Assembly (NCBI RefSeq): GCF_004340975.1
Contig: NZ_SLXA01000003.1
Coordinates: 207,297 to 271,296, forward strand
Reading direction: 5' to 3'
Length of the DNA: 64,000 bases
From: Frisingicoccus caecimuris
GTDB taxonomy: Bacteria > Bacillota > Clostridia > Lachnospirales > Lachnospiraceae
Part shown: piece by piece, positions 17,814-25,576 of the stretch
How positions within the stretch are numbered: the first letter of the stretch is position 1
How the letters are laid out: each line of letters begins with the position of its first letter
Translations under genes and position numbers: made by a program
Notes under the pieces: model-generated
Seen by the model: only the letters and a program-made list of their open reading frames with translations
What the model was told of the DNA's origin: nothing
Database searches by the model: none

Positions 17814-19961
17814 ATGGATAATCGAATAAAAGAACTGATTTTAGGATACGATCTGTGCAATGATTATATCCAGATCAGCTGCTATAACCAGAAAACACAG
17901 GATATGGATACCATCTGTTATATCGGAGAAAAGATGATGGACCGGATTCCAGCGGTTCTTTGCCGTCTCTATTCCGATCGTTCATGGGTCTGCGGTTATG
18001 AGGCATGGAAAGCAGTCAATGAACATCGTGGGGTGTTGGTGGAGAATTTTGTCGATGCGCTGGAGCCGGAACAGAGCATTACGGTTGACGGCGATATCTA
18101 TTCCGGTGCCGGACTGGTACGGATTTTTATGCAGGAAAGCCTGAAATTGTTAACCAAGTATTATCCTCATTGGGCAGTGGGGCAATTGACCGTGTCCGTG
18201 GAGAAACTGGGCAAAAATACAGTAGAGGCACTGAAGGCGCTGAGCGCTGAGATGAATTTTGATGAGAGTCGGTTATCTGTGATCAATCATGTTTCGGCCT
18301 ATGAGCATTATGCTCTGAACCAGAAACATGAATTGTGGCAGCATGATGTGGGATTATTTGATTATTCCCACAGGGGGATGACTTACTATCATCTGGCTAT
18401 ATCAAAAAAAAGGATGCCGGTGACCGTCATGGCGACGACAGTCCCGCTCACCGAATATTTTGACGGCAGCGAGATCGGACAGATGGCGCCTCCTGAGCTG
18501 GACCGCAGATTTTTAGAAGTCGTCCGGCAGGTAACAGCAAATAAAATTATTTCTACGGTTTATTTGACCGGCGAAGGATTTGAAGGCAATTGGGCAAAGA
18601 TTTCGCTGAAAAATCTCTGTCATCACCGCAAGGGCTTTATTGGCTCCAATATTTTTTCACGGGGAGCCTGTTACTATAGCCTGTTGGCAGCAGGATTGCT
18701 GGAAGAGGGCAGTTTTATTGCGCTTAATGACGATGTGATTTCCAAGACCATCTATATTCGGGGTAGTAAAAAACGAGAGATGATGAATCTGGAGCTTGTT
18801 CAGGCGGGTCAGATTTGGTATGATGTCCAGGCAGAAGCCTTTTTTATACCGGATGGTATGGATCATGTGACTATTCATCTGATGGATTATTTAAGTAAAC
18901 GAGAACGTTCATTTCAGATCCCGCTGCAGAGCTTTGGAGGGGATGAAAAACGTCCGGATAAAACAAGATATTTTCATATCCAACTTTGTTTTGACGATGC
19001 ATCCAATTGCCGGGTTTCGCTGAAAGATATGGGATTTGGGGAATTTTATCCGGCATCCGATCAAGCGGCGGAGCATGTATTTGATATTTATGACGAGACA
19101 TTTGATGATAAGGAAGTTCATGAGCCGGGACGTCTGATTCTGACGGATGGACGGCAGAATATGGTGCCTTATTATTTTGGCTTAAGCGGTATACGCGTTT
19201 ACAGTCTGGAGCAGCTCTGCTATTACATTTATCATCATATCTATACGGTCAGCACGGAAACCTTCGGCGATGGCTTGTTTTACTGGATTGAGAAAAATCT
19301 GGGAGAAAGGGCACTGGTCAAACGTCTCAGAGAGGCAAAGAAAAATGGGCGGACACTGAAAGAAATGGTGCGGCTCATTCTTATGTCAGTGGATTATTAT
19401 TCCAAAGAAGAGATACACCAGCTACAAAAGACCATCGAAGAGATTGAGATGCAGAATCCGATTGAAACCCGTAAGGTGGAAGCGGATAATTATCTGCGTT
19501 ATGGACGTCCGCTGGAAGCGCTGGCTGTGTATAAAAAGGTAGACTTGATGATGGAAGATTCGGAAGACATGGTGACAAAGGAATTCCAGGGAAATGTTTA
19601 CCATAATATGGGAATTGCCTTTGCGCGTCTGGCAAATGGGGAAGCGGCTCTGGCCTGTTTTAAAAAGGCTTATGAGAGAAATGGTTCGGAGGCCTCCAGA
19701 GACGCCTGGCTGATGATGTTGAAAATTCTGGGCAGAGAGGAAGAAATGCTCCAGGAGACGAATCGCATGATACTTTCACCGGATATTCTTGAGCGGATCA
19801 ATCAGCGGTTCAAAGATGCGGAGCATAGTTTTGAAGCGCAGCCAGTCAGCGAAATGCTGGAAAAAATGAAAGATATACACAGTGAAAGTCAATGGGATGA
19901 AATTTGTCCGGAGGTGCTTGCATGGCTGGAAAAGGAGAAAGGAGAGTATCGGGGTTTATAG
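17814..19961 (+). CDS. Hsp70/actin-fold-like protein, probable DUF5716 family
   Basis: A 715-residue protein cotranscribed with the preceding giant protein. I place the start at ATG 17814, after an AGAGG site. The first 350 residues read like a divergent actin/Hsp70 ATPase: LGYDLCNDYIQISCY (phosphate-1 position), QLTVSVEKLG, VGLFDYSHRGMTYYHLAI (phosphate-2 position), ISTVYLTGEGFEG, and RKGFIGSNIFSRGACYYSLLAAG, which matches the adenosine-site helix of that fold. The phosphate-1 glycines and Asp/Thr are only partly kept. The C-terminal 180 residues are helical with one TPR-like unit (YHNMGIAFARLANGEAALACFKKAYERN). No membrane segment. The family label is from memory; nucleotide binding is inference. 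Confidence 0.7.
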   Translation: MDNRIKELILGYDLCNDYIQISCYNQKTQDMDTICYIGEKMMDRIPAVLCRLYSDRSWVCGYEAWKAVNEHRGVLVENFVDALEPEQSITVDGDIYSGAGLVRIFMQESLKLLTKYYPHWAVGQLTVSVEKLGKNTVEALKALSAEMNFDESRLSVINHVSAYEHYALNQKHELWQHDVGLFDYSHRGMTYYHLAISKKRMPVTVMATTVPLTEYFDGSEIGQMAPPELDRRFLEVVRQVTANKIISTVYLTGEGFEGNWAKISLKNLCHHRKGFIGSNIFSRGACYYSLLAAGLLEEGSFIALNDDVISKTIYIRGSKKREMMNLELVQAGQIWYDVQAEAFFIPDGMDHVTIHLMDYLSKRERSFQIPLQSFGGDEKRPDKTRYFHIQLCFDDASNCRVSLKDMGFGEFYPASDQAAEHVFDIYDETFDDKEVHEPGRLILTDGRQNMVPYYFGLSGIRVYSLEQLCYYIYHHIYTVSTETFGDGLFYWIEKNLGERALVKRLREAKKNGRTLKEMVRLILMSVDYYSKEEIHQLQKTIEEIEMQNPIETRKVEADNYLRYGRPLEALAVYKKVDLMMEDSEDMVTKEFQGNVYHNMGIAFARLANGEAALACFKKAYERNGSEASRDAWLMMLKILGREEEMLQETNRMILSPDILERINQRFKDAEHSFEAQPVSEMLEKMKDIHSESQWDEICPEVLAWLEKEKGEYRGL

Positions 19962-19962
19962 C

Positions 19963-20535
19963 ATGAAAGAGATGTTAGATGCAGAGATATTGATTGATTC
20001 GCCGGTGATTGCGGCGATTAAGGACGAACAGGGACTGGCCGAATGCCTGAAAACGGAATGTCAGGTCATCTTTATCCTGTTTGGTAACGTATGTAATATT
20101 GGCGAGATTGTTAAAAGGATAAAGGATAGCGGTAAAATAGCAATCGTCCATATGGATTTGATCACGGGGTTAAGCTCCAAAGAAATTTCTGTGGATTTTA
20201 TAAAAAAAGTAACTCAGGCAGATGGTATCATCAGTACCAAACCAATGATGGTGAAGCGAGCAAAAGAGTTGGGGCTTCTGACAATTCAGAGATTTTTCAT
20301 CATTGATTCGATCGCACTGGAGAATTCCAAGCGTCAGATTGAAGTATATCATCCGGATTGTGTGGAGATCATGCCGGGAATCATGCCGAAGATTTTGAAG
20401 GATATCCGTAATTTTGTCAGTGTTCCTGTGATCGCAGGCGGACTTTTAACAGATAAAAAGGATGTTATGAGTGCTTTATCTGCCGGTGCAGATGCCATCT
20501 CCACGACGAACAGAACGTTGTGGAAAATGCAATAA
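19963..20535 (+). CDS. glpP: Glycerol-3-phosphate-responsive antiterminator GlpP
   Basis: A 190-residue GlpP. In Bacillus this protein, with glycerol-3-phosphate bound, prevents termination in leaders of glycerol genes and stabilises their mRNA. Family sequence is clear: SPVIAAIKDEQGL, VIFILFGNVCNI, IAIVHMDLITGLSSKEISVDFIKK, GIISTKPMMVKRAKELGLLTIQRFFIIDSIAL, PDCVEIMPGIMPKIL and PVIAGGLL. The start is ATG 19963, one base after the upstream stop; the upstream coding end supplies AAAGGAG. A promoter, leader and terminator that fit its known target type lie immediately downstream, before the phosphodiesterase gene. Confidence 0.92.
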   Translation: MKEMLDAEILIDSPVIAAIKDEQGLAECLKTECQVIFILFGNVCNIGEIVKRIKDSGKIAIVHMDLITGLSSKEISVDFIKKVTQADGIISTKPMMVKRAKELGLLTIQRFFIIDSIALENSKRQIEVYHPDCVEIMPGIMPKILKDIRNFVSVPVIAGGLLTDKKDVMSALSAGADAISTTNRTLWKMQ

Positions 20536-20549
20536 TATGTGTTTGACCA

Positions 20550-20578
20550 TTGCATTTAAAGGGCAGAAGTGCTATTAT
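20550..20578 (+). promoter_or_regulatory. Promoter of the glycerophosphodiesterase operon
   Basis: TTGCAT, 17 bases, TATTAT. The predicted start near 20585 gives a leader of about 100 bases before the ATG. Confidence 0.55.
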
Positions 20579-20613
20579 AAAAATACATAGTGTAACGCTT
20601 TAGAGAGTGAGAG

Positions 20614-20664
20614 AGGCGAAATGGGTAGTTCGACGGGGCTATCTGTTTCGCCTTACATTTTTTT
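20614..20664 (+). terminator. Leader terminator, likely GlpP-controlled
   Basis: AGGCGAAA (20614-20621) pairs with TTTCGCCT (20646-20653), with an inner GGGTAG/CTATCT helix, and is followed by a seven-base T run. It lies within the 5' UTR, 22 bases before the coding start, in the place where a GlpP-type antiterminator acts. Neighbouring glpP supports the assignment. Confidence 0.75.
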
Positions 20665-20685
20665 AAAAAAAGTGAGGGAAAAGTG

Positions 20686-21411
20686 ATGACGAAGAATTTT
20701 GCGCACAGAGGATTCAGCGGCAAATACCCTGAAAATACGATGCTGGCTTTTGAAAAGGCCATTGAGGCCGGAGCCGACGGCATTGAAAACGATGTTCATC
20801 TGACAAAGGATGGCGTTGTTGTTATCATTCATGACGAGCGGGTGGACCGGACAACCGACGGCGCCGGATGGGTAAGGGATTTTACCTATGAAGAACTGGC
20901 AAAGCTGGATGCATCCTATATCTTTAAAGAATATGGTTTTCAGCATATTCCGACATTACGGGAATATCTGGAACTGGTGAAGGATAAAGACATCATTACC
21001 AATATCGAATTGAAAACCGGTGTGTTTGAATATGACGGTATCGAGAAAAAAGTGTATGACATGATTCAGGAATATGGGCTGAAGGATAAAATGATTATTT
21101 CTTCATTTAATCATTTTTCCATTCTTCGTATGAAAGCCATTGACCCGACGATAAAATGCGGCCTTCTGGAAGAGTCCTGGCTGATCAATGCGGGAGTCTA
21201 TGTAGCTTCCACCGGTGTGGAGTGTTACCATCCGATGTATAAAAATATGACGCCGGAAGTGGTGGCGGAGATTAAGTCCCATAATCTGGAGATCAATACA
21301 TGGACGGTCAATGAAAAAGAGGAAATTGAAGAAATGTTTGAGCGGGGTGTGGATTCGGTCATTGGCAATTATCCGGATATCGTCCGTGAGATTCAGAAAG
21401 CATATCGATAA
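20686..21411 (+). CDS. Glycerophosphodiester phosphodiesterase
   Basis: A 241-residue cytoplasmic GlpQ/UgpQ-type enzyme that splits glycerophosphodiesters into glycerol-3-phosphate and an alcohol. The TIM-barrel family motifs are present: AHRGFSGKYPENT with catalytic His and Arg at residues 6-7, DGIENDVHLTKDG with metal-binding Glu, IIHDERVDRTTDG with the second catalytic His, and late NTWTVNEKEEIEEMF. No signal peptide, so it is the cytosolic form. GAGGG precedes ATG 20686 by 8 bases; a GTG one codon earlier is less likely. It feeds glycerol-3-phosphate to the two flavoproteins that follow. Confidence 0.92.
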   Translation: MTKNFAHRGFSGKYPENTMLAFEKAIEAGADGIENDVHLTKDGVVVIIHDERVDRTTDGAGWVRDFTYEELAKLDASYIFKEYGFQHIPTLREYLELVKDKDIITNIELKTGVFEYDGIEKKVYDMIQEYGLKDKMIISSFNHFSILRMKAIDPTIKCGLLEESWLINAGVYVASTGVECYHPMYKNMTPEVVAEIKSHNLEINTWTVNEKEEIEEMFERGVDSVIGNYPDIVREIQKAYR

Positions 21412-21431
21412 ACATGCAGGAGGGAGAAAAG

Positions 21432-22868
21432 ATGTACGATATTATTATTATTGGCGGCGGTGTTGCCGGTTGTGCGGCAGCCAGAGAGCTGTCACGTTAT
21501 AAAGCCAATATCTGTCTGGTTGAGAAGGAAGAGGATGTCTGTGCCGGAACTTCCAAAGCAAACAGCGCCATTGCCCATGCAGGTTATGATGCAGAACCGG
21601 GTTCACTGATGGCAAAGCTGAATGTCCAGGGAAATCAGATGATGGACGCTGTGGCCGGGGAACTGGATTTTCCGTTTGAGCGAATTGGTTCTATGGTCGT
21701 CTGTATACATGAAGAGGATATTTATAAGCTGGAAGAGCTTTTGGAGCGGGGAAAGAAAAATGGTGTCAAAGATCTTCGGATTGTTGATGCAAAGGAAGCC
21801 CATGAACTGGAACCGAATCTGACGGAACAGGTGGTGGCAGCCCTTTATGCGCCGACAGGCGGCATCGTATGTCCATTTGGCATGACCATCGCTTTTGCTG
21901 AAAATGCAGCAGTCAACGGCGTTGAATTTAAATTAAATACAGAGGTTGAGAATATTCAAAAAATCGATGGAGGTTATGTATTGACTACGAATCAGGGGAT
22001 CCTTGAGACGAAGGTTGTTGTCAATGCAGCCGGTGTTTATGCGGATCGGTTCCATAATATGGTCAGTGAAGAAAAGATTCATATTACGCCGCGGCGGGGC
22101 GATTACTGTCTCCTGGATAAGACGGCCGGAAATCATGTGTCTCACACAATCTTCCCATTGCCGGATCAGTTTGGCAAGGGTGTGCTCGTAACACCGACGG
22201 TTCATGGCAATCTGCTCGTCGGACCAACGGCCATTGACATCGAAGATAAAGAGGCTACGGCGACAACACGAGAGGGACTGGATTTTCTCACTGGCAAAGC
22301 GGGAGAAGCTGTGGCAGATCTTCCAATGCGGCAGGTGATCACTTCCTTTGCCGGACTTCGTGCCCATGAAGACCACCATGAGTTTATCATTGGTGAGGTA
22401 AAAGATGCCAAAGGTTTTGTTGATGTGGCCGGTATCGAGTCTCCGGGACTTACCAGTGCGCCGGCCATTGGTGTGATGGTGGCAGATATTGTGTCCGGGA
22501 TGATGGGGCTGGCTGAGAATCCGGATTTTATCGGAACACGCCGGGGCATTTTAAACCCTTCTGAGCTGAGCAAAGAAGAACGGGCAAAATTGATTGAAGT
22601 GAAACCGGAATACGGCAACATTATCTGCCGTTGTGAGATGATCACGGAAGGCGAGATTCTGGATGCAATTCATCGTCCGGTGGGCGCCAGGTCTTTAGAT
22701 GGTGTGAAACGTCGGACCCGGGCCGGAATGGGACGATGTCAGGCAGGTTTCTGTTCACCGAGAACGATGGAGATTCTGGCACGGGAGCTTCATGTAAGTA
22801 TGGCGGATATTACAAAATCCGGCGGAGATTCCAAACTGATCGTCGGTACGGTAAAAGACAGGTTATAG
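21432..22868 (+). CDS. FAD-dependent glycerol-3-phosphate dehydrogenase-like oxidoreductase with BFD-type [2Fe-2S] domain
   Basis: A 478-residue flavoprotein of the GlpA/GlpO group that oxidises glycerol-3-phosphate to dihydroxyacetone phosphate. The FAD fold starts with IIIGGGVAGCAAARELS, and the DAO-type body follows with TSKANSAIAHAGYD and GVYADRFHNM. The C-terminus, from about residue 400, is a BFD-like domain with Cys pairs CRCEM and CQAGFC. ATG 21432 is chosen because AGGAGGG lies 6 bases upstream; the earlier ATG at 21414 overlaps it. It is followed by a GlpB-like flavoprotein and DUF1667 protein, the usual three-gene set in clostridia, suggesting these form one anaerobic complex. Confidence 0.9.
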   Translation: MYDIIIIGGGVAGCAAARELSRYKANICLVEKEEDVCAGTSKANSAIAHAGYDAEPGSLMAKLNVQGNQMMDAVAGELDFPFERIGSMVVCIHEEDIYKLEELLERGKKNGVKDLRIVDAKEAHELEPNLTEQVVAALYAPTGGIVCPFGMTIAFAENAAVNGVEFKLNTEVENIQKIDGGYVLTTNQGILETKVVVNAAGVYADRFHNMVSEEKIHITPRRGDYCLLDKTAGNHVSHTIFPLPDQFGKGVLVTPTVHGNLLVGPTAIDIEDKEATATTREGLDFLTGKAGEAVADLPMRQVITSFAGLRAHEDHHEFIIGEVKDAKGFVDVAGIESPGLTSAPAIGVMVADIVSGMMGLAENPDFIGTRRGILNPSELSKEERAKLIEVKPEYGNIICRCEMITEGEILDAIHRPVGARSLDGVKRRTRAGMGRCQAGFCSPRTMEILARELHVSMADITKSGGDSKLIVGTVKDRL

Positions 22869-22885
22869 AAGGGATGGTGTGAGAA

Positions 22886-24157
22886 ATGTTAAATTACGAT
22901 TTAGTCATTGTCGGTGGCGGTCCTGCCGGTCTGGCAGCCGCAGCATCTGCTAGAAAAAATGGTCTGGAAAGTATCATCATCCTGGAAAGAGATCATGAGC
23001 TTGGCGGTATTTTGAATCAGTGTATCCACAATGGTTTTGGTCTCCATACATTTAAGGAAGAGTTGACCGGACCGGAATATGCGGGGCGTTTTATTGATGA
23101 AGTGGCGGATTTAAAGATTGAGTATAAATTAAATACGATGGTTATGGATATCTCAGAAAATAAAGTGGTGACAGCCATGAATCGGGAGGACGGTCTGTTT
23201 GAGATTCAGGCAAAGGCTGTCATTCTGGCTATGGGATGTCGGGAACGTCCAAGGGGCGCGCTGAATATTCCGGGATATCGTCCGGCCGGTATTTATTCTG
23301 CCGGAACCGCACAGCGTCTGGTAAATATTGAAGGTTTTATGCCGGGACGGGAAGTGGTTATCTTAGGCTCCGGTGATATCGGGCTGATCATGGCCCGGCG
23401 TATGACACTGGAAGGGGCAAAGGTGAAAGTGGTTGCAGAATTGATGCCATTTTCTGGTGGCCTGAAACGAAATATTGTGCAGTGTCTGGATGACTTTGGT
23501 ATTCCGTTGAAATTAAGTCATACGGTCATCGATATTGATGGTAAAGAGCGGGTAAAAGGAATTACTCTGGCTGAGGTAGACAGCACAGGTAAACCGATTC
23601 CGGGAACGGAAGAACATTATGACTGTGATACACTGCTTCTTTCCTGCGGCCTGATTCCGGAAAATGAATTGTCCAGAGGCATCGGCGTCGATATCGAACC
23701 GGTGACCAACGGACCGGTGGTCAATGAAAGTCTGGAAACAAGCGTGCCGGGAGTCTTCGCCTGCGGTAATGTCCTTCATGTCCATGATCTGGTAGACTTC
23801 GTTTCGGAAGAAGCGGCAGCGGCTGGAAGAAATGCAGCTAAATATATTCGGAACGGCAGTAAAGAGCCGGAGACAACCCATGAAACCGTAGCGCTCTGTC
23901 CACAGGGGATTGTCCGTTATACGGTGCCTAAGACATTGAATGTAGACCGGATGGACGACGAGATTACCGTTCGTTTCCGTGTGGGGGCTGTTCAGAAAAA
24001 TTGTTATGTGTCCACCTATTTTGACGATGAACGGGTCATGCGCCGGAGACGTCCGGTGGTGGCGCCTGGTGAGATGGAAGAGGTCAAGCTGAAAAAGGAA
24101 CAACTTTTGAAATATCCGGATTTGAAACAGATTATCTTTAAGGTCGAGGAGGCGTAA
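22886..24157 (+). CDS. NAD(P)/FAD-dependent oxidoreductase, partner of GlpA-like protein
   Basis: A 423-residue two-dinucleotide-binding flavoprotein resembling the second subunit encoded with GlpA-like enzymes in clostridia. VIVGGGPAGLAAAASARKNG (residues 7-26) binds FAD and EVVILGSGDIGLIMARRM (about 155-172) forms the second Rossmann fold. LILER-like IILERDHELGGILNQCIHNGFG carries a conserved Cys. VPGVFACGNV near 290-299 is the flavin-binding end motif of the family. The C-terminal tail from about residue 340 (TVRFRVGAVQKNCYVSTYF) is a small beta domain. It lies 17 bases after the preceding gene, in the same operon. It probably passes electrons from glycerol-3-phosphate oxidation to NAD or another carrier; this is inferred. 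Confidence 0.88.
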   Translation: MLNYDLVIVGGGPAGLAAAASARKNGLESIIILERDHELGGILNQCIHNGFGLHTFKEELTGPEYAGRFIDEVADLKIEYKLNTMVMDISENKVVTAMNREDGLFEIQAKAVILAMGCRERPRGALNIPGYRPAGIYSAGTAQRLVNIEGFMPGREVVILGSGDIGLIMARRMTLEGAKVKVVAELMPFSGGLKRNIVQCLDDFGIPLKLSHTVIDIDGKERVKGITLAEVDSTGKPIPGTEEHYDCDTLLLSCGLIPENELSRGIGVDIEPVTNGPVVNESLETSVPGVFACGNVLHVHDLVDFVSEEAAAAGRNAAKYIRNGSKEPETTHETVALCPQGIVRYTVPKTLNVDRMDDEITVRFRVGAVQKNCYVSTYFDDERVMRRRRPVVAPGEMEEVKLKKEQLLKYPDLKQIIFKVEEA

Positions 24158-24161
24158 GCAT

Positions 24162-24527
24162 ATGGAAAAAAGAGAATTAACCTGTATCGGATGCCCTCTG
24201 GGCTGCACCGTGACAGTAGAGATGGAAGGTACGGAAATCCTTCGGGTTACCGGACATACATGTAAACGGGGAGAGGAATACGCACGGAAAGAAGTGACGA
24301 ATCCGACCCGTATTGTGACATCCATCGTGCGGGTAAACGGCGGTAAGATTCCGATGGTCTCTGTAAAAACAAAGTCGGATATCCCGAAGAGCAAGATTTT
24401 TGATTGTGCGAAAGCACTTCAGAGCATTCAGGTGGAAGCGCCGGTGCATATTGGTGACGTGATCATGGAAAATGTTGTCGGCACGGGTGTTTCTATAGTA
24501 GCAACGAAAAATGTAGAAGCTTTGTAA
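24162..24527 (+). CDS. DUF1667 protein
   Basis: A 121-residue protein of the DUF1667 family, which regularly follows the GlpA/GlpB-like pair. It contains four cysteines likely to bind a metal or FeS cluster: CIGCPLGC at residues 8-15 and HTCKRG near 30, both in the N-terminal part. The rest (NPTRIVTSIVRVNGG, MVSVKTKSDIPKSKI) is the conserved family body. It starts 4 bases after the preceding stop. I infer it to be an electron-transfer or assembly part of the glycerol-3-phosphate oxidising complex; the function is not established as far as I know. Confidence 0.88.
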   Translation: MEKRELTCIGCPLGCTVTVEMEGTEILRVTGHTCKRGEEYARKEVTNPTRIVTSIVRVNGGKIPMVSVKTKSDIPKSKIFDCAKALQSIQVEAPVHIGDVIMENVVGTGVSIVATKNVEAL

Positions 24528-24552
24528 AAAGCATTGTTCTGGTGGTGATAGA

Positions 24553-25263
24553 ATGAACATGGAAGTATTACAAGCGATAAATGAATATCTCCACACATTT
24601 AGTATACCCGTTGTTTTGATCCGTCTGCTTCTGGCAACGATCTGTGGCGGCGTGATCGGATTTTTTCGCAGTATGAAAAAGCGGGGCGCCGGATTTAAGA
24701 CCCATATACTCGTATGCCTTGGAGCAACGCTGATCATGATGACAGGGGAATATGTATTTCGTTTTGTTTCCAATGGAACCGGTGATGTAGCTCGTATGGC
24801 TGCTCAGGTTGTCAGTGGGGTTGGTTTTCTGGGAGCGGGAACGATCATGGTGACCGGACGAAATCAGATTAAAGGTCTGACAACGGCGGCCGGTCTTTGG
24901 GCCTGCTCCGGTATTGGTCTGGCCATCGGCATTGGCTTTTATTCCGGTGCCATTATCTGTACGGCGATTGTGTTTTTTGTCTATAACTATCTGCAGAAAA
25001 TTGATGAATTTGCCTATGAGCATTCCCGGGTCTATGATTTGTATGTGGAGTTCGAGTCCAGAAAGTACATTACACCGTTTATGTCGGCCATGAAGGAAAG
25101 GGGCTTTAAGTTTCTGAGCCTGGAACTCAGTAAATCTAAAAAAAATAAGGATGATATTGTCAATGCAACCATGTCTCTGGAAGTCAGCACTAAATCTAAA
25201 GGCGTAGATGTACATACTTTTATCGAAGAATTGGAAGGTGTCAATTCAGTGGAAGAAATGTAG
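24553..25263 (+). CDS. MgtC/SapB family membrane protein
   Basis: A 236-residue membrane protein. The N-terminal about 145 residues hold four to five hydrophobic segments with family sequence: RLLLATICGGVIGFFRS, KTHILVCLGATLIMM, QVVSGVGFLGAGTIM and LTTAAGLWACSGIGLAIG. A cytoplasmic C-terminal domain of about 85 residues (YDLYVEFESRKYITPFMSAM) looks like an ACT-type regulatory fold. MgtC relatives are linked to Mg2+ homeostasis and inhibition of ATP synthase in other bacteria; the role here is unknown. A GGTGGTG site precedes the start, and a second ATG two codons later is equally possible. Confidence 0.88.
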   Translation: MNMEVLQAINEYLHTFSIPVVLIRLLLATICGGVIGFFRSMKKRGAGFKTHILVCLGATLIMMTGEYVFRFVSNGTGDVARMAAQVVSGVGFLGAGTIMVTGRNQIKGLTTAAGLWACSGIGLAIGIGFYSGAIICTAIVFFVYNYLQKIDEFAYEHSRVYDLYVEFESRKYITPFMSAMKERGFKFLSLELSKSKKNKDDIVNATMSLEVSTKSKGVDVHTFIEELEGVNSVEEM

Positions 25264-25266
25264 GAC

Positions 25267-25295
25267 TTGACTTTTCCAATGATTTTGAATAAAAT
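25267..25295 (+). promoter_or_regulatory. Promoter of the T-box valS operon
   Basis: TTGACT, exactly 17 bases, TAAAAT. Confidence 0.7.
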
Positions 25296-25304
25296 GTATT
25301 CTAT

Positions 25305-25560
25305 ATAGCAAATGTGACGAGAAAGAGGAGTAGGAACAGAACCTTTACAGAGAGGATGGCCCGGCGGCTGAAAGGTCATCTGAAGAAGTGGGTTCCGAAG
25401 GTAGCTTTTGAACAGGACAGGTGAAATCAGGTTTGGCAAGTAGCCGGTCACGGGCGGTTCCGTTAAAGACCGGAGAGATGTACGGGAATTCTGTTTTTTC
25501 CGTATAATTAAGGTGGTAACGCGAGCTTTCGCCCTTATGGGGGCGGAAGCTCTTTCAATT
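25305..25560 (+). ncRNA. T-box riboswitch upstream of valS
   Basis: The 313-base gap before valS is a T-box leader. The conserved T-box sequence reads AAGGTGGTAACGCG at 25510-25523. The terminator stem is GAGCTTTCGCCC (25523-25534) with GGGCGGAAGCTC (25541-25552), followed by TTTC. Stem I lies at about 25310-25440, with the distal GGCGGCTGAAAGGTC loop. A GTA triplet at 25401-25403, in the 3' side of stem I, is my candidate valine specifier. Uncharged tRNA-Val would stabilise the antiterminator and let valS be read. Confidence 0.88.
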
Positions 25561-25576
25561 TTAAGGAGGAAAAAAG

